Below are positions 51,468-60,655 of a stretch of DNA of 64,000 nucleotides, in pieces. The stretch covers positions 42,598 through 106,597 of the forward strand of contig CAYVMC010000004.1 of assembly GCA_964452495.1 (NCBI GenBank), written 5' to 3'. The notes beneath the pieces were generated by a model. The model saw nothing but the letters and a program-made list of their open reading frames with translations, searched no databases and was not told the DNA's origin. The DNA is from CALUTH01 sp964452495 (lineage in GTDB: Bacteria > Cyanobacteriota > Vampirovibrionia > Gastranaerophilales > Gastranaerophilaceae). The position numbers were made by a program, and so were the translations under genes. Position 1 is the first letter of the stretch. Every line of letters begins with the position of its first letter.

Positions 51468-52184
51468 TTAGTAATCAACTTTCCAGCCGTTAGCGGCAAT
51501 CCGTCCAGCACACCCTACACCGGATGCGGTTGCATCTTTCATACCGGACTCAGTACAGTTACTATTTGTATTCCAAGCATTACTAAACCCGACTTGCCCA
51601 TCCGGAATAACCTCGCCCTTATTTGTTATCCACAGCTTAAAAACGTCTCTGCCTATTACAAGGTTGCTATCGTTCATTTTTTTCTGATATCCTGACGTGA
51701 AAAAAATAATCCCGCAGTAACTAGAAGTAGAAGCAGATAAATCACATGTACTCTCATCCCCAGAAGGTGTTATAAGAGACTTATTTGCAAGCAAAACGCC
51801 ATCACTAGTTGGTTTATAGACACCATGACTAGCAGAACCATTCCAAGCAATAATATTAGCTTGGACAGGAATGCTGGATGACATAATTGAACCTTTTATA
51901 TAGGGCTTGCTTGAATCAAACAAAACTGACCCAAGCAAAGTAGACAAATCTGTAGTAGAAAGCTTCGCCTTTTTCATTGCTACAGAGAGATAATCTGCAT
52001 TGTAATCATTCATGAATTGCTGAATCCCGTTTTCAAGCGTACTTACTGCACTAGCCAGCTCGGGTCCGACTTTTGCATTATTTGTTCCATTAACCAGCGT
52101 CGGAACAGTCAATGCGGCAACAACCCCGATTATACCGAGGGTTATCAATACTTCCGCTAAGGTAAAAGCTTTATTTTTTCTCAT
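51468..52184 (-). CDS. Type IV prepilin-like protein, tandem copy 2
   Basis: 238 residues from ATG 52184 with a GAGAGGATTTTTT site; the TTG at 52199 is not needed. Leader MRKNKA|FTLAEVLITLGI: -1 is Ala, as in the distant copy at 37548, while Glu +5 is intact. It has STLENGIQQFMND in the stalk and ends SNCTESGMKDATASGVGCAGRIAANGWKVDY. Four or more Cys suggest disulfides in the exported domain. Confidence 0.88.
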   Translation of the reverse strand: MRKNKAFTLAEVLITLGIIGVVAALTVPTLVNGTNNAKVGPELASAVSTLENGIQQFMNDYNADYLSVAMKKAKLSTTDLSTLLGSVLFDSSKPYIKGSIMSSSIPVQANIIAWNGSASHGVYKPTSDGVLLANKSLITPSGDESTCDLSASTSSYCGIIFFTSGYQKKMNDSNLVIGRDVFKLWITNKGEVIPDGQVGFSNAWNTNSNCTESGMKDATASGVGCAGRIAANGWKVDY

Positions 52185-52212
52185 AAAAAATCCTCTCAAA
52201 TAATCCTAGTTA

Positions 52213-52881
52213 TTACCAATCAGCCTTCCAGCCGTTCTTTGCAATTCTGTTAACACAAGTATATCCGGTGATATTACCCGCAGTAATAGCTGAATCTGTA
52301 CAATCAGTAGTTGTAGTCATACCGGCTTCTTCCGGAGTAACAACGTCACCGTTACCCGTTACAAAAAGCGGGAATATATCTCTGCCCAATATCAAACGAC
52401 TGCGGGTTGCAAACCCCGGCATAAGCGCAAAGATTTCGCAGCTGTCAGACAATGAAACAGTACAAGAAGAAACAACAATTGCTGACTTGTCAGAAAACAT
52501 GAATATAGTATAAGTATCAGGAAAGTCACTATAGCTGCTATAATCCATTCCAACAACCGAAGGCATTGATTCATTAGAACCAAAAGTAAACTTTTTTGCT
52601 TTCATATAATTATCGGCAAGAAGCTGCATCTGAACAACAAGATCTACCGAAGAAGAATCATAATCAATAACGTCTTTAAAATAAGTTCTATCCTGATCAA
52701 CAACCGCCATCTGTGCCGCATTTTCGATTGTTGTTACAATCTTTGCCAGCTGCGGCCCTATTTTAGCATTCTGGCTGTTTCTCATAATGGCAGGCGTTGT
52801 CAAAGATGCTATAACACCGATAATAGCGAGGGTTATAAGTACTTCGGCAAGTGTAAAGCCCTTTCTTATCTTCCGGAACAT
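52213..52881 (-). CDS. Type IV prepilin-like protein, tandem copy 1
   Basis: 222 residues. Leader MFRKIRKG|FTLAEVLITLAIIGVIASLT with Gly at -1 and Glu at +5. The C-terminus reads TDCTDSAITAGNITGYTCVNRIAKNGWKADW; here N replaces G in the CAGR motif. First gene of the array, with a GAAAGGAAAT site. Likely promoter lies in the ~105 bp before the fabI terminator. Confidence 0.88.
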   Translation of the reverse strand: MFRKIRKGFTLAEVLITLAIIGVIASLTTPAIMRNSQNAKIGPQLAKIVTTIENAAQMAVVDQDRTYFKDVIDYDSSSVDLVVQMQLLADNYMKAKKFTFGSNESMPSVVGMDYSSYSDFPDTYTIFMFSDKSAIVVSSCTVSLSDSCEIFALMPGFATRSRLILGRDIFPLFVTGNGDVVTPEEAGMTTTTDCTDSAITAGNITGYTCVNRIAKNGWKADW

Positions 52882-52991
52882 TTAATTATTTCCTTTCTAT
52901 TTTTAAAAACTCTCTAAATTCTCTAAATATTATATAGTTAATGTACCACTTTTTTACAATTTTGTCACGTACCTGATTAAAATCCGCTATA

Positions 52992-53025
52992 TAAAAGAGA
53001 TGAGCCGCACGATGTGCGGCTCATC
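52992..53025 (-). terminator. Rho-independent terminator of fabI
   Basis: 12-bp stem GATGAGCCGCAC / GTGCGGCTCATC with a GAT loop, followed on the minus strand by CTCTTTTATA. Confidence 0.85.
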
Positions 53026-53041
53026 TTCAAGCATAAACAAA

Positions 53042-53860
53042 TTATACTTCTGTATTCTGCATACCTTTGTATATGATTTCCATTTCGTCCGCTGATGCGT
53101 ATACACAATGACAGCCGCAGTCAACATAAAGAACCTGTCCGGTTGTCCCTGTAGAAAGATCAGATGCCAGATATAAGCCGGCTCTGCCGACATCTTCCAG
53201 AGCAACATTGCGTTTAAGCGGAGCTTTAGCAATAGCAGCTTTAAGCATTTTATCAAACCCGCTGATACCCCTTGCCGCAAGTGTTTTAACAGCACCGGCA
53301 GATATACAGTTGACTCTGACCCCGTATCTGCCCATGTCTGCAGCCAGATATCTCATTGAAGATTCAAGCGCCGCTTTTGCAACACCCATTACGTTGTAGT
53401 TTGCAACAACATACTCCGAGCCAAGGTATGTGAGCGCAAAAATCGATCCGCCTTCATTCATTATCGGCTGTGCCGCACGGCAGATTGAAACAAGAGAATA
53501 TGCACTTACACCCAGTGCCAGATCCCAGCCTTCACGGGATGTATTGATAAAATCACCCTGCAAATCTTCTTTTGCAGCAAATGCAACAGCATGAACAACA
53601 AAATCTAATTTACCGTATACCTTTTCGCATTCCGCAAATACTGCTTTTATTTCTTCTTCCTTCGTTACATCACAGGGCATGATAATTTTTGCATTCATAC
53701 CCTCTGCAAGCGGACGAACTCTCTTTTCCATTGCATCTCCCGCGTATGTGAATGCTATATCAGCACCCGCATCATGTAACTGCTGGGCAATTGCATAAGC
53801 AATACCATGGTTATTTGATACTCCGAAAATAACCCCCTTTTTACCCTTCATTAAATCCAT
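53042..53860 (-). CDS. fabI: Enoyl-[acyl-carrier-protein] reductase, NADH-type
   Basis: 272 residues from ATG 53860 (AAGGAGAAT site). SDR fold with the FabI-type catalytic Y-x6-K: Tyr155 and Lys162 in YNVMGVAK, second Tyr145 in TYLGSEY, and dinucleotide loop GVSNNHGIAYAIA. Catalyses the last reduction of fatty-acid elongation; target of triclosan-type inhibitors in other bacteria. Supplies acyl chains used by the PlsC and Lpx enzymes in this window. Single gene with its own terminator. Confidence 0.95.
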   Translation of the reverse strand: MDLMKGKKGVIFGVSNNHGIAYAIAQQLHDAGADIAFTYAGDAMEKRVRPLAEGMNAKIIMPCDVTKEEEIKAVFAECEKVYGKLDFVVHAVAFAAKEDLQGDFINTSREGWDLALGVSAYSLVSICRAAQPIMNEGGSIFALTYLGSEYVVANYNVMGVAKAALESSMRYLAADMGRYGVRVNCISAGAVKTLAARGISGFDKMLKAAIAKAPLKRNVALEDVGRAGLYLASDLSTGTTGQVLYVDCGCHCVYASADEMEIIYKGMQNTEV

Positions 53861-54133
53861 AATATTCTCCTTATTAAATTGACATTCTGATATTATCAAA
53901 AAAATACTCAGCGGTAAAGTAGAGAAAAAACTATTACAGCACTGCGGAAATTATATCCGGACTTTACACCTTAAACCTCGTATTACTCAATACTTCAACC
54001 ATTATATTTCTATCGCTTCTCCGATTTGTATTATCAAGCCCCCGTGTTTGAGCGGATTGATTTACCCTCTTGAATTTGATACGTGTTCAGGATACACTTT
54101 ATTTAAGTATTTAATAAGATTTGCGAGGTATAT

Positions 54134-55660
54134 ATGAAACGAGTTTTACTTTGTATTATGGACGGATGGGGTATAAGCACGGGCGCAGAAAAGTATGATG
54201 CCACAAAACTTTCTCATCCGGTTAATGTTCCGCAGTTGATTAAAGAATACCCGTCAACCAAAATTCATGCAGACGGTGAGTATGTAGGTCTGCCGGACGG
54301 TCAAATGGGGAATTCAGAAGTAGGACACTTAAATATCGGCGCAGGAAGAATTGTTTATCAGGACTTGACTAAAATTAATAAAAGTATTCGTGAAGGCAGT
54401 TTTTTCAAAAACGAAAAATTTATGGCTGCAATAAACCACGCAAAAAAACATAATTCAGCACTTCACCTCTACGGGCTTGTTTCTACCGGCGGAGTTCACT
54501 CATCGCTTGAACATCTTGAAGCCCTAATCAAAATGGCACATGACAACGGGCTTAAAAAAGTTTATGTACACGCATTCCTTGACGGTCGTGACACCCCACC
54601 ACAAAGTGCATGCACATTCTTAGAAATTATTGAGAAAGAATTAAAAGAATACAATCTCCCGCCGGTTGCATCAGTAGTCGGCAGATACTACATTATGGAC
54701 AGGGACAACCGCTGGGACAGAGTAGAAAAAGGTTATAATTGCCTTGTTTTAGGCGAAGGAGAAAAAGCATCATCAGCAGTGGAAGCCGTTAAAAAATCCT
54801 ATGAAAACGGTGTATTCGACGAGTTTGTATTACCAACCGCAATCGGCGGAGATGACTCACGTATTCACGATGATGATGCAATAATATTTATCAATTTCAG
54901 ACCAGACCGCGCTCGTGAAATTTCTAAAGCAATTAACTTTAAAGACTTTGACGGCTTTAACAGAAAGAAAGTTTTATCAAATATTTATTATGTAACAATG
55001 ACAAGTTATGATGAAACATTCACATTCCCTGTTGCTTTTGAAAAACAGCACTTAAACAATATTTTAGGCGACGTTCTGCAGGCTAACGGTGTAAAACAAT
55101 TTAGAACCGCAGAAACCGAAAAATACGCTCACGTTACTTTCTTCTTTAACGGTGGAATAGAAGAACCGCAAAAGGATGAAACAAGGGTTCTTGTCCCGTC
55201 GCCAAAAGTTCCTACATACGATATGCAGCCGGAAATGAGTGCTCCAGAAGTTTGTGAAAAAGTTTTGAATGCAATTGATAATCCTGAATACGGATTTATT
55301 CTGGTTAATTTCGCAAACCCTGATATGGTAGGGCATACCGGTGTGCTTGAAGCTGCAGAAAAGGCTTGCAAAACAGTCGATGAATGCGTCGGTAAAATTG
55401 CTGACGAATGTCTCAAAAAAGGTGTTATAATGTTATTGACAGCCGATCACGGCAACGCAGAGGTCATGTTTGACGACTCTACCGGCAAGCCTCACACTGC
55501 ACACACTACTAACAGAGTACCGTTTGTTGTTATCAATGCAGACAACAATATCAAACTTGAAGAGGACGGGGCTCTTTGCAATATCGCACCTACAGTGCTT
55601 GAATTAATGGGTATTAATCAGCCGGCAGAAATGGATTGCCATTCGTTAATTAAACACTAA
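54134..55660 (+). CDS. gpmI: 2,3-bisphosphoglycerate-independent phosphoglycerate mutase
   Basis: 508 residues, alkaline phosphatase-superfamily glycolytic enzyme. MDGWGIS (residues 9-15) gives the first metal ligand, GNSEVGH holds the phosphoserine (Ser61), RPDRAREI and FFFNGG are in the phosphotransferase/mutase domains, and LTADHGNAEVM near residue 437 supplies metal ligands. Interconverts 3- and 2-phosphoglycerate with Mn2+. The helicase gene starts 12 bp downstream, so the two are likely cotranscribed. Confidence 0.97.
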   Translation: MKRVLLCIMDGWGISTGAEKYDATKLSHPVNVPQLIKEYPSTKIHADGEYVGLPDGQMGNSEVGHLNIGAGRIVYQDLTKINKSIREGSFFKNEKFMAAINHAKKHNSALHLYGLVSTGGVHSSLEHLEALIKMAHDNGLKKVYVHAFLDGRDTPPQSACTFLEIIEKELKEYNLPPVASVVGRYYIMDRDNRWDRVEKGYNCLVLGEGEKASSAVEAVKKSYENGVFDEFVLPTAIGGDDSRIHDDDAIIFINFRPDRAREISKAINFKDFDGFNRKKVLSNIYYVTMTSYDETFTFPVAFEKQHLNNILGDVLQANGVKQFRTAETEKYAHVTFFFNGGIEEPQKDETRVLVPSPKVPTYDMQPEMSAPEVCEKVLNAIDNPEYGFILVNFANPDMVGHTGVLEAAEKACKTVDECVGKIADECLKKGVIMLLTADHGNAEVMFDDSTGKPHTAHTTNRVPFVVINADNNIKLEEDGALCNIAPTVLELMGINQPAEMDCHSLIKH

Positions 55661-55672
55661 TCAGGGAGTATT

Positions 55673-58651
55673 ATGGCGGAAGTAAAAGGTTTAGATATAG
55701 ATTTATCATTTAAAAAAAACAATGTTGATGAATTTTTCTTAAATCTGAGTGAAAATCCGGAAGGATTCAAAAACAAGGATTTTCGTTATACTTTAAGCCT
55801 TATTTACCAGATAGTTGAAGATGAGTTTGAAGGAATTTTCTTAGGTAAAAATTCTCCTGTCAGAAATACCGATTTCTTTTTAATAAACGAGAACGGCAAG
55901 TTTTCTTTCTTTGTCACTCCTACAAATAATTTTCAATTTTACCTTAAGTCAAAAGGTTCAATGTTCAGGTTTACACCTAAAGAAGTCAACGGTATAACAG
56001 GTTATGTTATGCCGCTTGATATTGTACTGGATTATTTCGGGAGTTTTGGAGAAATCGTTGATTTTGATGCAGTAACCCAAACTTTCGTATACTTTAACAA
56101 ACTTACACAGTATGTAATAAAACTCATCGAAAAACTATATTTCATACCGACGGTTGTCAAAACAAAAAATAACCAGATGTTTAAGATTATTTATGAGCCG
56201 ATTACCAATACAAAAGAATCTGCAAGAATCTTAAACGAACTGGAAAAATATCTGCCGGAAAATATCTTTATCAAAGGTGAAATGCCCAAAAATTTTGTAA
56301 CAGATTTTGTAAGAAACTATTTAAACTATCTAGTATATAAATTTTTGGGAATAAAAAGCTATAAATTTAAGGATGTCAAATCAGGACATTACATGCTCAA
56401 AAATCTGGAACAACGCTGCCTTTTAAAAGGTCATGACGTTGCGGAAAATATAGCCCAGTGGTTTGATGAACTGTATCTCGGCAAATACGATTTAATACCG
56501 TTCTTTAAAATAGAAAAAGCCGGTGACTCGAGTTTTGAGTTAAAAATACATATTAAAAACCGTAAAAATGATGAAACCGTTTTAATTGATAAGCTTTATA
56601 CCGAAGATACAGTCTGGGGAATTCAAACTTCCGACATCGGACGAATTGTCGAAAAACAATTAAATTATGCCCTGAGGTATATGCCAGAACTTGAACAACT
56701 GTTTGAAGATGAAGAAAATTTATCTCTAAAACTTAATCTTAATGAAGTGTATAAAATAATTGCACAAACTGCATATTACCTCCAAAAAGCACATATTGAC
56801 GTTATTCTCCCGCCGGAACTTAAAAATATAATTATCCCCAGAGCATCAATTAATGCAAAAGTTAAGGCAAAACGTTCGGAAGAATTAATGAATATATTTA
56901 ATACAGTGTCCTCAGGTGCAATCTCTCTGGATGATATTCTTGAATTTTCTTACGAAATTGTTATCGGGGATGAAAAAATCAGTGTTGATGACTTTAAAAA
57001 AATTATTCAGGAAAGCTCCGGACTTATTAAATACAAAAATAAATACGTACTTATCGACCCCGAAGAAGGTCAGAAGCTTTGCGATAAAATAGCAACAGCA
57101 AACCATAAAACAATGACAAGGCTTGAACTCCTGCACGCATCAATGTCAGGTAAGGTTCAAGATTATGAATTTAACTATGATGAAGCCTATGCAAATGTCC
57201 TAAAAGATTTCCAAAAACCGGTAGAAGTTACTCCGCCGGAAGGCTTGCACGGAACATTGAGATTTTATCAAAATACAGGCTTAAAATGGCTCTGGACAAA
57301 TGTTAATAAAGGTTTCGGCTGCTGTATGGCTGACGATATGGGGCTTGGCAAAACTATTCAGGTTATAGCTCTTATTCTTAAATTGAAAGAGGAAGGTAAA
57401 ATTAAAAAACCTGTGCTCGTTGTCTGCCCTACAACTCTTATGGGTAACTGGATAAAAGAGCTGCAGCAATTTGCTCCGGAACTTACAGCAAAAATGTACC
57501 ACGGGCTTGACCGTACACCAGAATTTAATGCGGATGTTATTCTGACAACTTATGCTATTATGCGTATTGATGTCGAGGAAATGAAAAAACATTCCTGGGG
57601 GATGGTTATTGTAGATGAGGCGCAAAACATTAAAAACCCCGATACAGCGCAGACTGTTGCAATAAAATCTCTTAAATCCGATATAAAAATTGCAATGACC
57701 GGTACTCCCGTTGAAAACAGACTCACAGAATTATGGAGTATCTTTGACTTCTTAAATAAAGGGTATCTCGGCTCATTAAAAGAGTTCCAAAAAAGTTATG
57801 CTGTACCGATTGAAAAATTTAAGGAAAAATCACGCGCTGCAAAACTCAAAATGTCTGTGAGTCCTTTTGTCTTAAGACGTCTTAAAACTGATAAATCAGT
57901 TATTTCCGACCTGCCGGAAAAACTCGTTATAAATGACTACTGCTATCTCTCAAAAGCACAGTCAATATTATATGAAAAAACACTCAATGAAATGATGACA
58001 AAAATCAGCGGATTTACAGGTGTCAGCAGACGCGGAAATATATTTAAGCTAATCACTGCATTAAAACAAATTTGCAACCACCCATACCAGTTTATGAAAG
58101 CAGGCGAATTTAATAAGGAAATGAGCGGTAAAGCCGAAAAATGTGTTGATTTAGTCAGCAACATACTTGATAATAATGAAAAAACGCTCATCTTTACCCA
58201 GTATAAAGAAATGGGTGAAATACTTACTAAAATCCTCTATGATGAATTTAACCGTGAACCTCTATTCTTCCATGGTTCATTAACCGTACCTCAAAGAGAA
58301 TCGTTAATTGAAGATTTCCAAAATAACAAAGATACAAAAATTATGATACTGTCATTAAAAGCCGGCGGTACCGGTTTGAACCTTACAAGCGCAACAAATG
58401 TTATTCACTACGATTTGTGGTGGAATCCGGCGGTTGAAGAACAGGCAACCGACCGTACTTACCGTATCGGACAAACTAATAATGTTATGGTTCACAGACT
58501 TATTACTCTGGGTACTTTTGAAGAAAAAATTGACGAAATGCTTAAAGCAAAAAAAGAACTTGCAGATATGGCTGTATACGAAGGAGAAAAAATTATTACA
58601 GAGCTTTCTGATGAAGAAATATATAATATTTTCTCACTCTCAGCAGTTTAA
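55673..58651 (+). CDS. SNF2-family DNA helicase/translocase (HepA-like)
   Basis: 992 residues. The N-terminal ~500 residues are a helical/beta region found in bacterial SNF2 proteins. The motor holds ADDMGLGKTIQVIALIL near residue 553 (Walker A), VIVDEAQNIKN near 645 (DEAQ, Walker B), TGTPVENRLTELWSIFDF (motif III), LIFTQYKEM (IV), SLKAGGTGLNLTSA (V) and ATDRTYRIGQ (VI). No nuclease or SWIM zinc domain is evident. Function as an RNAP recycling or DNA-remodelling factor is inference. Cotranscribed with gpmI. Confidence 0.92.
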   Translation: MAEVKGLDIDLSFKKNNVDEFFLNLSENPEGFKNKDFRYTLSLIYQIVEDEFEGIFLGKNSPVRNTDFFLINENGKFSFFVTPTNNFQFYLKSKGSMFRFTPKEVNGITGYVMPLDIVLDYFGSFGEIVDFDAVTQTFVYFNKLTQYVIKLIEKLYFIPTVVKTKNNQMFKIIYEPITNTKESARILNELEKYLPENIFIKGEMPKNFVTDFVRNYLNYLVYKFLGIKSYKFKDVKSGHYMLKNLEQRCLLKGHDVAENIAQWFDELYLGKYDLIPFFKIEKAGDSSFELKIHIKNRKNDETVLIDKLYTEDTVWGIQTSDIGRIVEKQLNYALRYMPELEQLFEDEENLSLKLNLNEVYKIIAQTAYYLQKAHIDVILPPELKNIIIPRASINAKVKAKRSEELMNIFNTVSSGAISLDDILEFSYEIVIGDEKISVDDFKKIIQESSGLIKYKNKYVLIDPEEGQKLCDKIATANHKTMTRLELLHASMSGKVQDYEFNYDEAYANVLKDFQKPVEVTPPEGLHGTLRFYQNTGLKWLWTNVNKGFGCCMADDMGLGKTIQVIALILKLKEEGKIKKPVLVVCPTTLMGNWIKELQQFAPELTAKMYHGLDRTPEFNADVILTTYAIMRIDVEEMKKHSWGMVIVDEAQNIKNPDTAQTVAIKSLKSDIKIAMTGTPVENRLTELWSIFDFLNKGYLGSLKEFQKSYAVPIEKFKEKSRAAKLKMSVSPFVLRRLKTDKSVISDLPEKLVINDYCYLSKAQSILYEKTLNEMMTKISGFTGVSRRGNIFKLITALKQICNHPYQFMKAGEFNKEMSGKAEKCVDLVSNILDNNEKTLIFTQYKEMGEILTKILYDEFNREPLFFHGSLTVPQRESLIEDFQNNKDTKIMILSLKAGGTGLNLTSATNVIHYDLWWNPAVEEQATDRTYRIGQTNNVMVHRLITLGTFEEKIDEMLKAKKELADMAVYEGEKIITELSDEEIYNIFSLSAV

Positions 58652-58681
58652 CTTTACAGCAAAATGAGCATAAGAATTACA

Positions 58682-58720
58682 AAGAGCGGGGACGGCAGTT
58701 TAACTGCCGTCCCCGCTCTT
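58682..58720. terminator. Long perfect GC-rich inverted repeat between convergent genes
   Basis: 19-base arm AAGAGCGGGGACGGCAGTT, single T, then its exact reverse complement. It lies between the helicase stop (58651) and the paralogous amidohydrolase stop (58732). It can act as a terminator, but the T-tract is weak and the high GC is unlike other terminators here. Confidence 0.75.
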
Positions 58721-58731
58721 CTTATTGCTTT

Positions 58732-59871
58732 TTATCTTGTTCTTGGCGGGTGCTTTAAACGCGATTTCTGGCTTGAGTTATTCTCTTTAATCTCTCGTAT
58801 TGCAGTCGCTACCGAACCAACTACAACAACACCTGCAGCCACAATACCAGCGGTTTTCTTTGAGGCAACGCTTTTTAATTTGTTTACCTTATTTAATGGA
58901 GAATCCGTATATAATTTTTCTACATTTTTATAGAATACCTTATCAGTAACGCTATCGGCTTCTTTACCAAACAGATCAGAAATTGTTTGTTTCACACTAC
59001 TTACCGCATCCGAATAGCAGGTTCTATTATTAAAATGCGGACTCTCCCACTCTCCAAAACACCCTAAAGGTGCATCTGTACCGAATAGAACTTTATCAAG
59101 CCCGTTGTTATCATGTGCAATTTTAAGAATCCGTTTAACATCCGGCTGGTCTTTTGATGGAAATCCTTGATTACTCCAGTCTACCCAAGATAACTCCATG
59201 TAAATATTTGCTTTTTTTGTCTTTAAAGAATCTTCAAAAACTTTTAAGGCATTCTCTCTGTTACTATTACCTTCACCGGCTTTTGAGCCGGAATGTCCGA
59301 GAATAACCGGAAGTTTAGGTGCTTTCTGAGCAAGCTCATAAATCGGCCAAGCTCCAGCCTGTCCGCCCTGACAGTGAAAATAACAAGGGAGTTTTTTCTT
59401 TTCTGCAAACTTTATATAAGGCTCATAAGCTTTCATCAAATCACCGTCATTAGCCAGCGGCAGAGCTGTAGCGTGGAATTGCAAACCTTTAAACACCTTC
59501 GGATGTTTATTAAATAATTTTTCTATTTTAGAAGTATCTCCCATTGTTTTATTAGGCTGGCAAACAGCTATTGGTACATATTCTTTTCTTCCTTCAATCA
59601 TTTTTAACAATTCTTCATTTCCGACAATTTCATCGGCTGTATTACCTTGGTCACTAAGTACATAAGCACTTGCTACAATCATTTTTTCTATTGTATCTTT
59701 TGCCTTGACTCCGTTAACATATACATCTATCGGTGTTTTAACAAACTTATCAAGTTTGTCTATACCATAATTTTTCTCACCCCACCTACCCAAATACACA
59801 TGAGCATCATTTGTTTTAGCCTGAAATGCCGGTGCTGTTCCATAAACCGAATTGACAGAAGCAACTTTCAC
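58732..59871 (-). CDS. Second amidohydrolase-2 family protein with C-terminal membrane tail
   Basis: 379 residues from a GTG at 59871 with GGAGGGG 7 bases upstream. Paralogue of the 22487 gene: shares KGLQFH, CYFHCQGG, VILGHSGSKAG, and LFGTDAPLG. The N-terminal HxH of the paralogue is replaced by DAHVYLG, losing one metal ligand. The C-terminus has a TM helix (KTAGIVAAGVVVVGSVATAI) plus a basic tail (KSRLKHPPRTR). N-terminus has the F-x-A tag (APAFQAK). Possibly a one-metal enzyme or a non-catalytic paralogue. Confidence 0.72.
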   Translation of the reverse strand: MKVASVNSVYGTAPAFQAKTNDAHVYLGRWGEKNYGIDKLDKFVKTPIDVYVNGVKAKDTIEKMIVASAYVLSDQGNTADEIVGNEELLKMIEGRKEYVPIAVCQPNKTMGDTSKIEKLFNKHPKVFKGLQFHATALPLANDGDLMKAYEPYIKFAEKKKLPCYFHCQGGQAGAWPIYELAQKAPKLPVILGHSGSKAGEGNSNRENALKVFEDSLKTKKANIYMELSWVDWSNQGFPSKDQPDVKRILKIAHDNNGLDKVLFGTDAPLGCFGEWESPHFNNRTCYSDAVSSVKQTISDLFGKEADSVTDKVFYKNVEKLYTDSPLNKVNKLKSVASKKTAGIVAAGVVVVGSVATAIREIKENNSSQKSRLKHPPRTR

Positions 59872-59960
59872 TATTTCCCCTCCAATTTTATATATATAAT
59901 AAACACTTACAAGTAAATCATACATCCGAAAGGCAGCTAAGACAATAGTGTAATATTACT

Positions 59961-60551
59961 TTATGAAGTTTTGTAAAGTTGCATGTTTTTCTTTATATCA
60001 ATAATATGCCCGCCCACATCCCTGTTAGAAAGTATTTCATCATTCAATATTATCCCCGAATAACCTTTGTTTAACACAATATCAATATTTTTTAGTATAT
60101 TATCATTGTATATTACATAAAGAATACTCTCTGAAATCGGAATATTGTCATGCAAATCAACAGTTACAAAATCAACATCAGCAATACACAAACCGCTGTT
60201 ATACATTGCACCGATAATTGAGTTTGTCCCCAAAATTTCACGAGCAGTATGAATATCTATATCATCCTCTGTAAGAAATACCCCGTCCGCCTGTACGGCA
60301 AAAGCAATATCTGCCCTTGATTTTATTATGAAAAGTGTGCCAAACTCTCCGCATAAAACTTTTACTTTATTTGCCAGACTAATTATTTCTTTTGCAGTTT
60401 TATTTTTTTCTCCGTAAATCACAATGTCAACACCATCTGCAAGCAATGAAGCAAGCGAATTAAAAAAAGTATTATCATCATTAAAACTTTCGGAAGAGGC
60501 AAGTAGTGCTATGGTACGGTTGTGAAGTTTTATTCTGTTTAGCTTATTCAT
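59961..60551 (-). CDS. ThiE-like TIM-barrel protein, probably diverged
   Basis: 196 residues. LLADGVDIVIYGEKNK-TAKEIISLAN, LFIIKSRADIAFAVQADGVFL and DIHTAREILGTNSIIG follow the thiamine-phosphate synthase/TenI pattern. In true ThiE the region reads GxHLGQxD and binds the pyrophosphate; here it is FLTEDDID. The C-terminal part (NKGYSGIIL) also lacks the G-G-I-x-P loop. So the enzyme has probably lost or changed activity. No thiamine gene is nearby. Weak ribosome site. Confidence 0.6.
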   Translation of the reverse strand: MNKLNRIKLHNRTIALLASSESFNDDNTFFNSLASLLADGVDIVIYGEKNKTAKEIISLANKVKVLCGEFGTLFIIKSRADIAFAVQADGVFLTEDDIDIHTAREILGTNSIIGAMYNSGLCIADVDFVTVDLHDNIPISESILYVIYNDNILKNIDIVLNKGYSGIILNDEILSNRDVGGHIIDIKKNMQLYKTS

Positions 60552-60655
60552 CTAAAAATCCGTATTTTAATCAAAAAAATATTACCTGATAGATTATATA
60601 ACAAAGAGTAAACATTTTCACACCCTGAAACTGTAACTTTAAGTAAGAGGAGATT

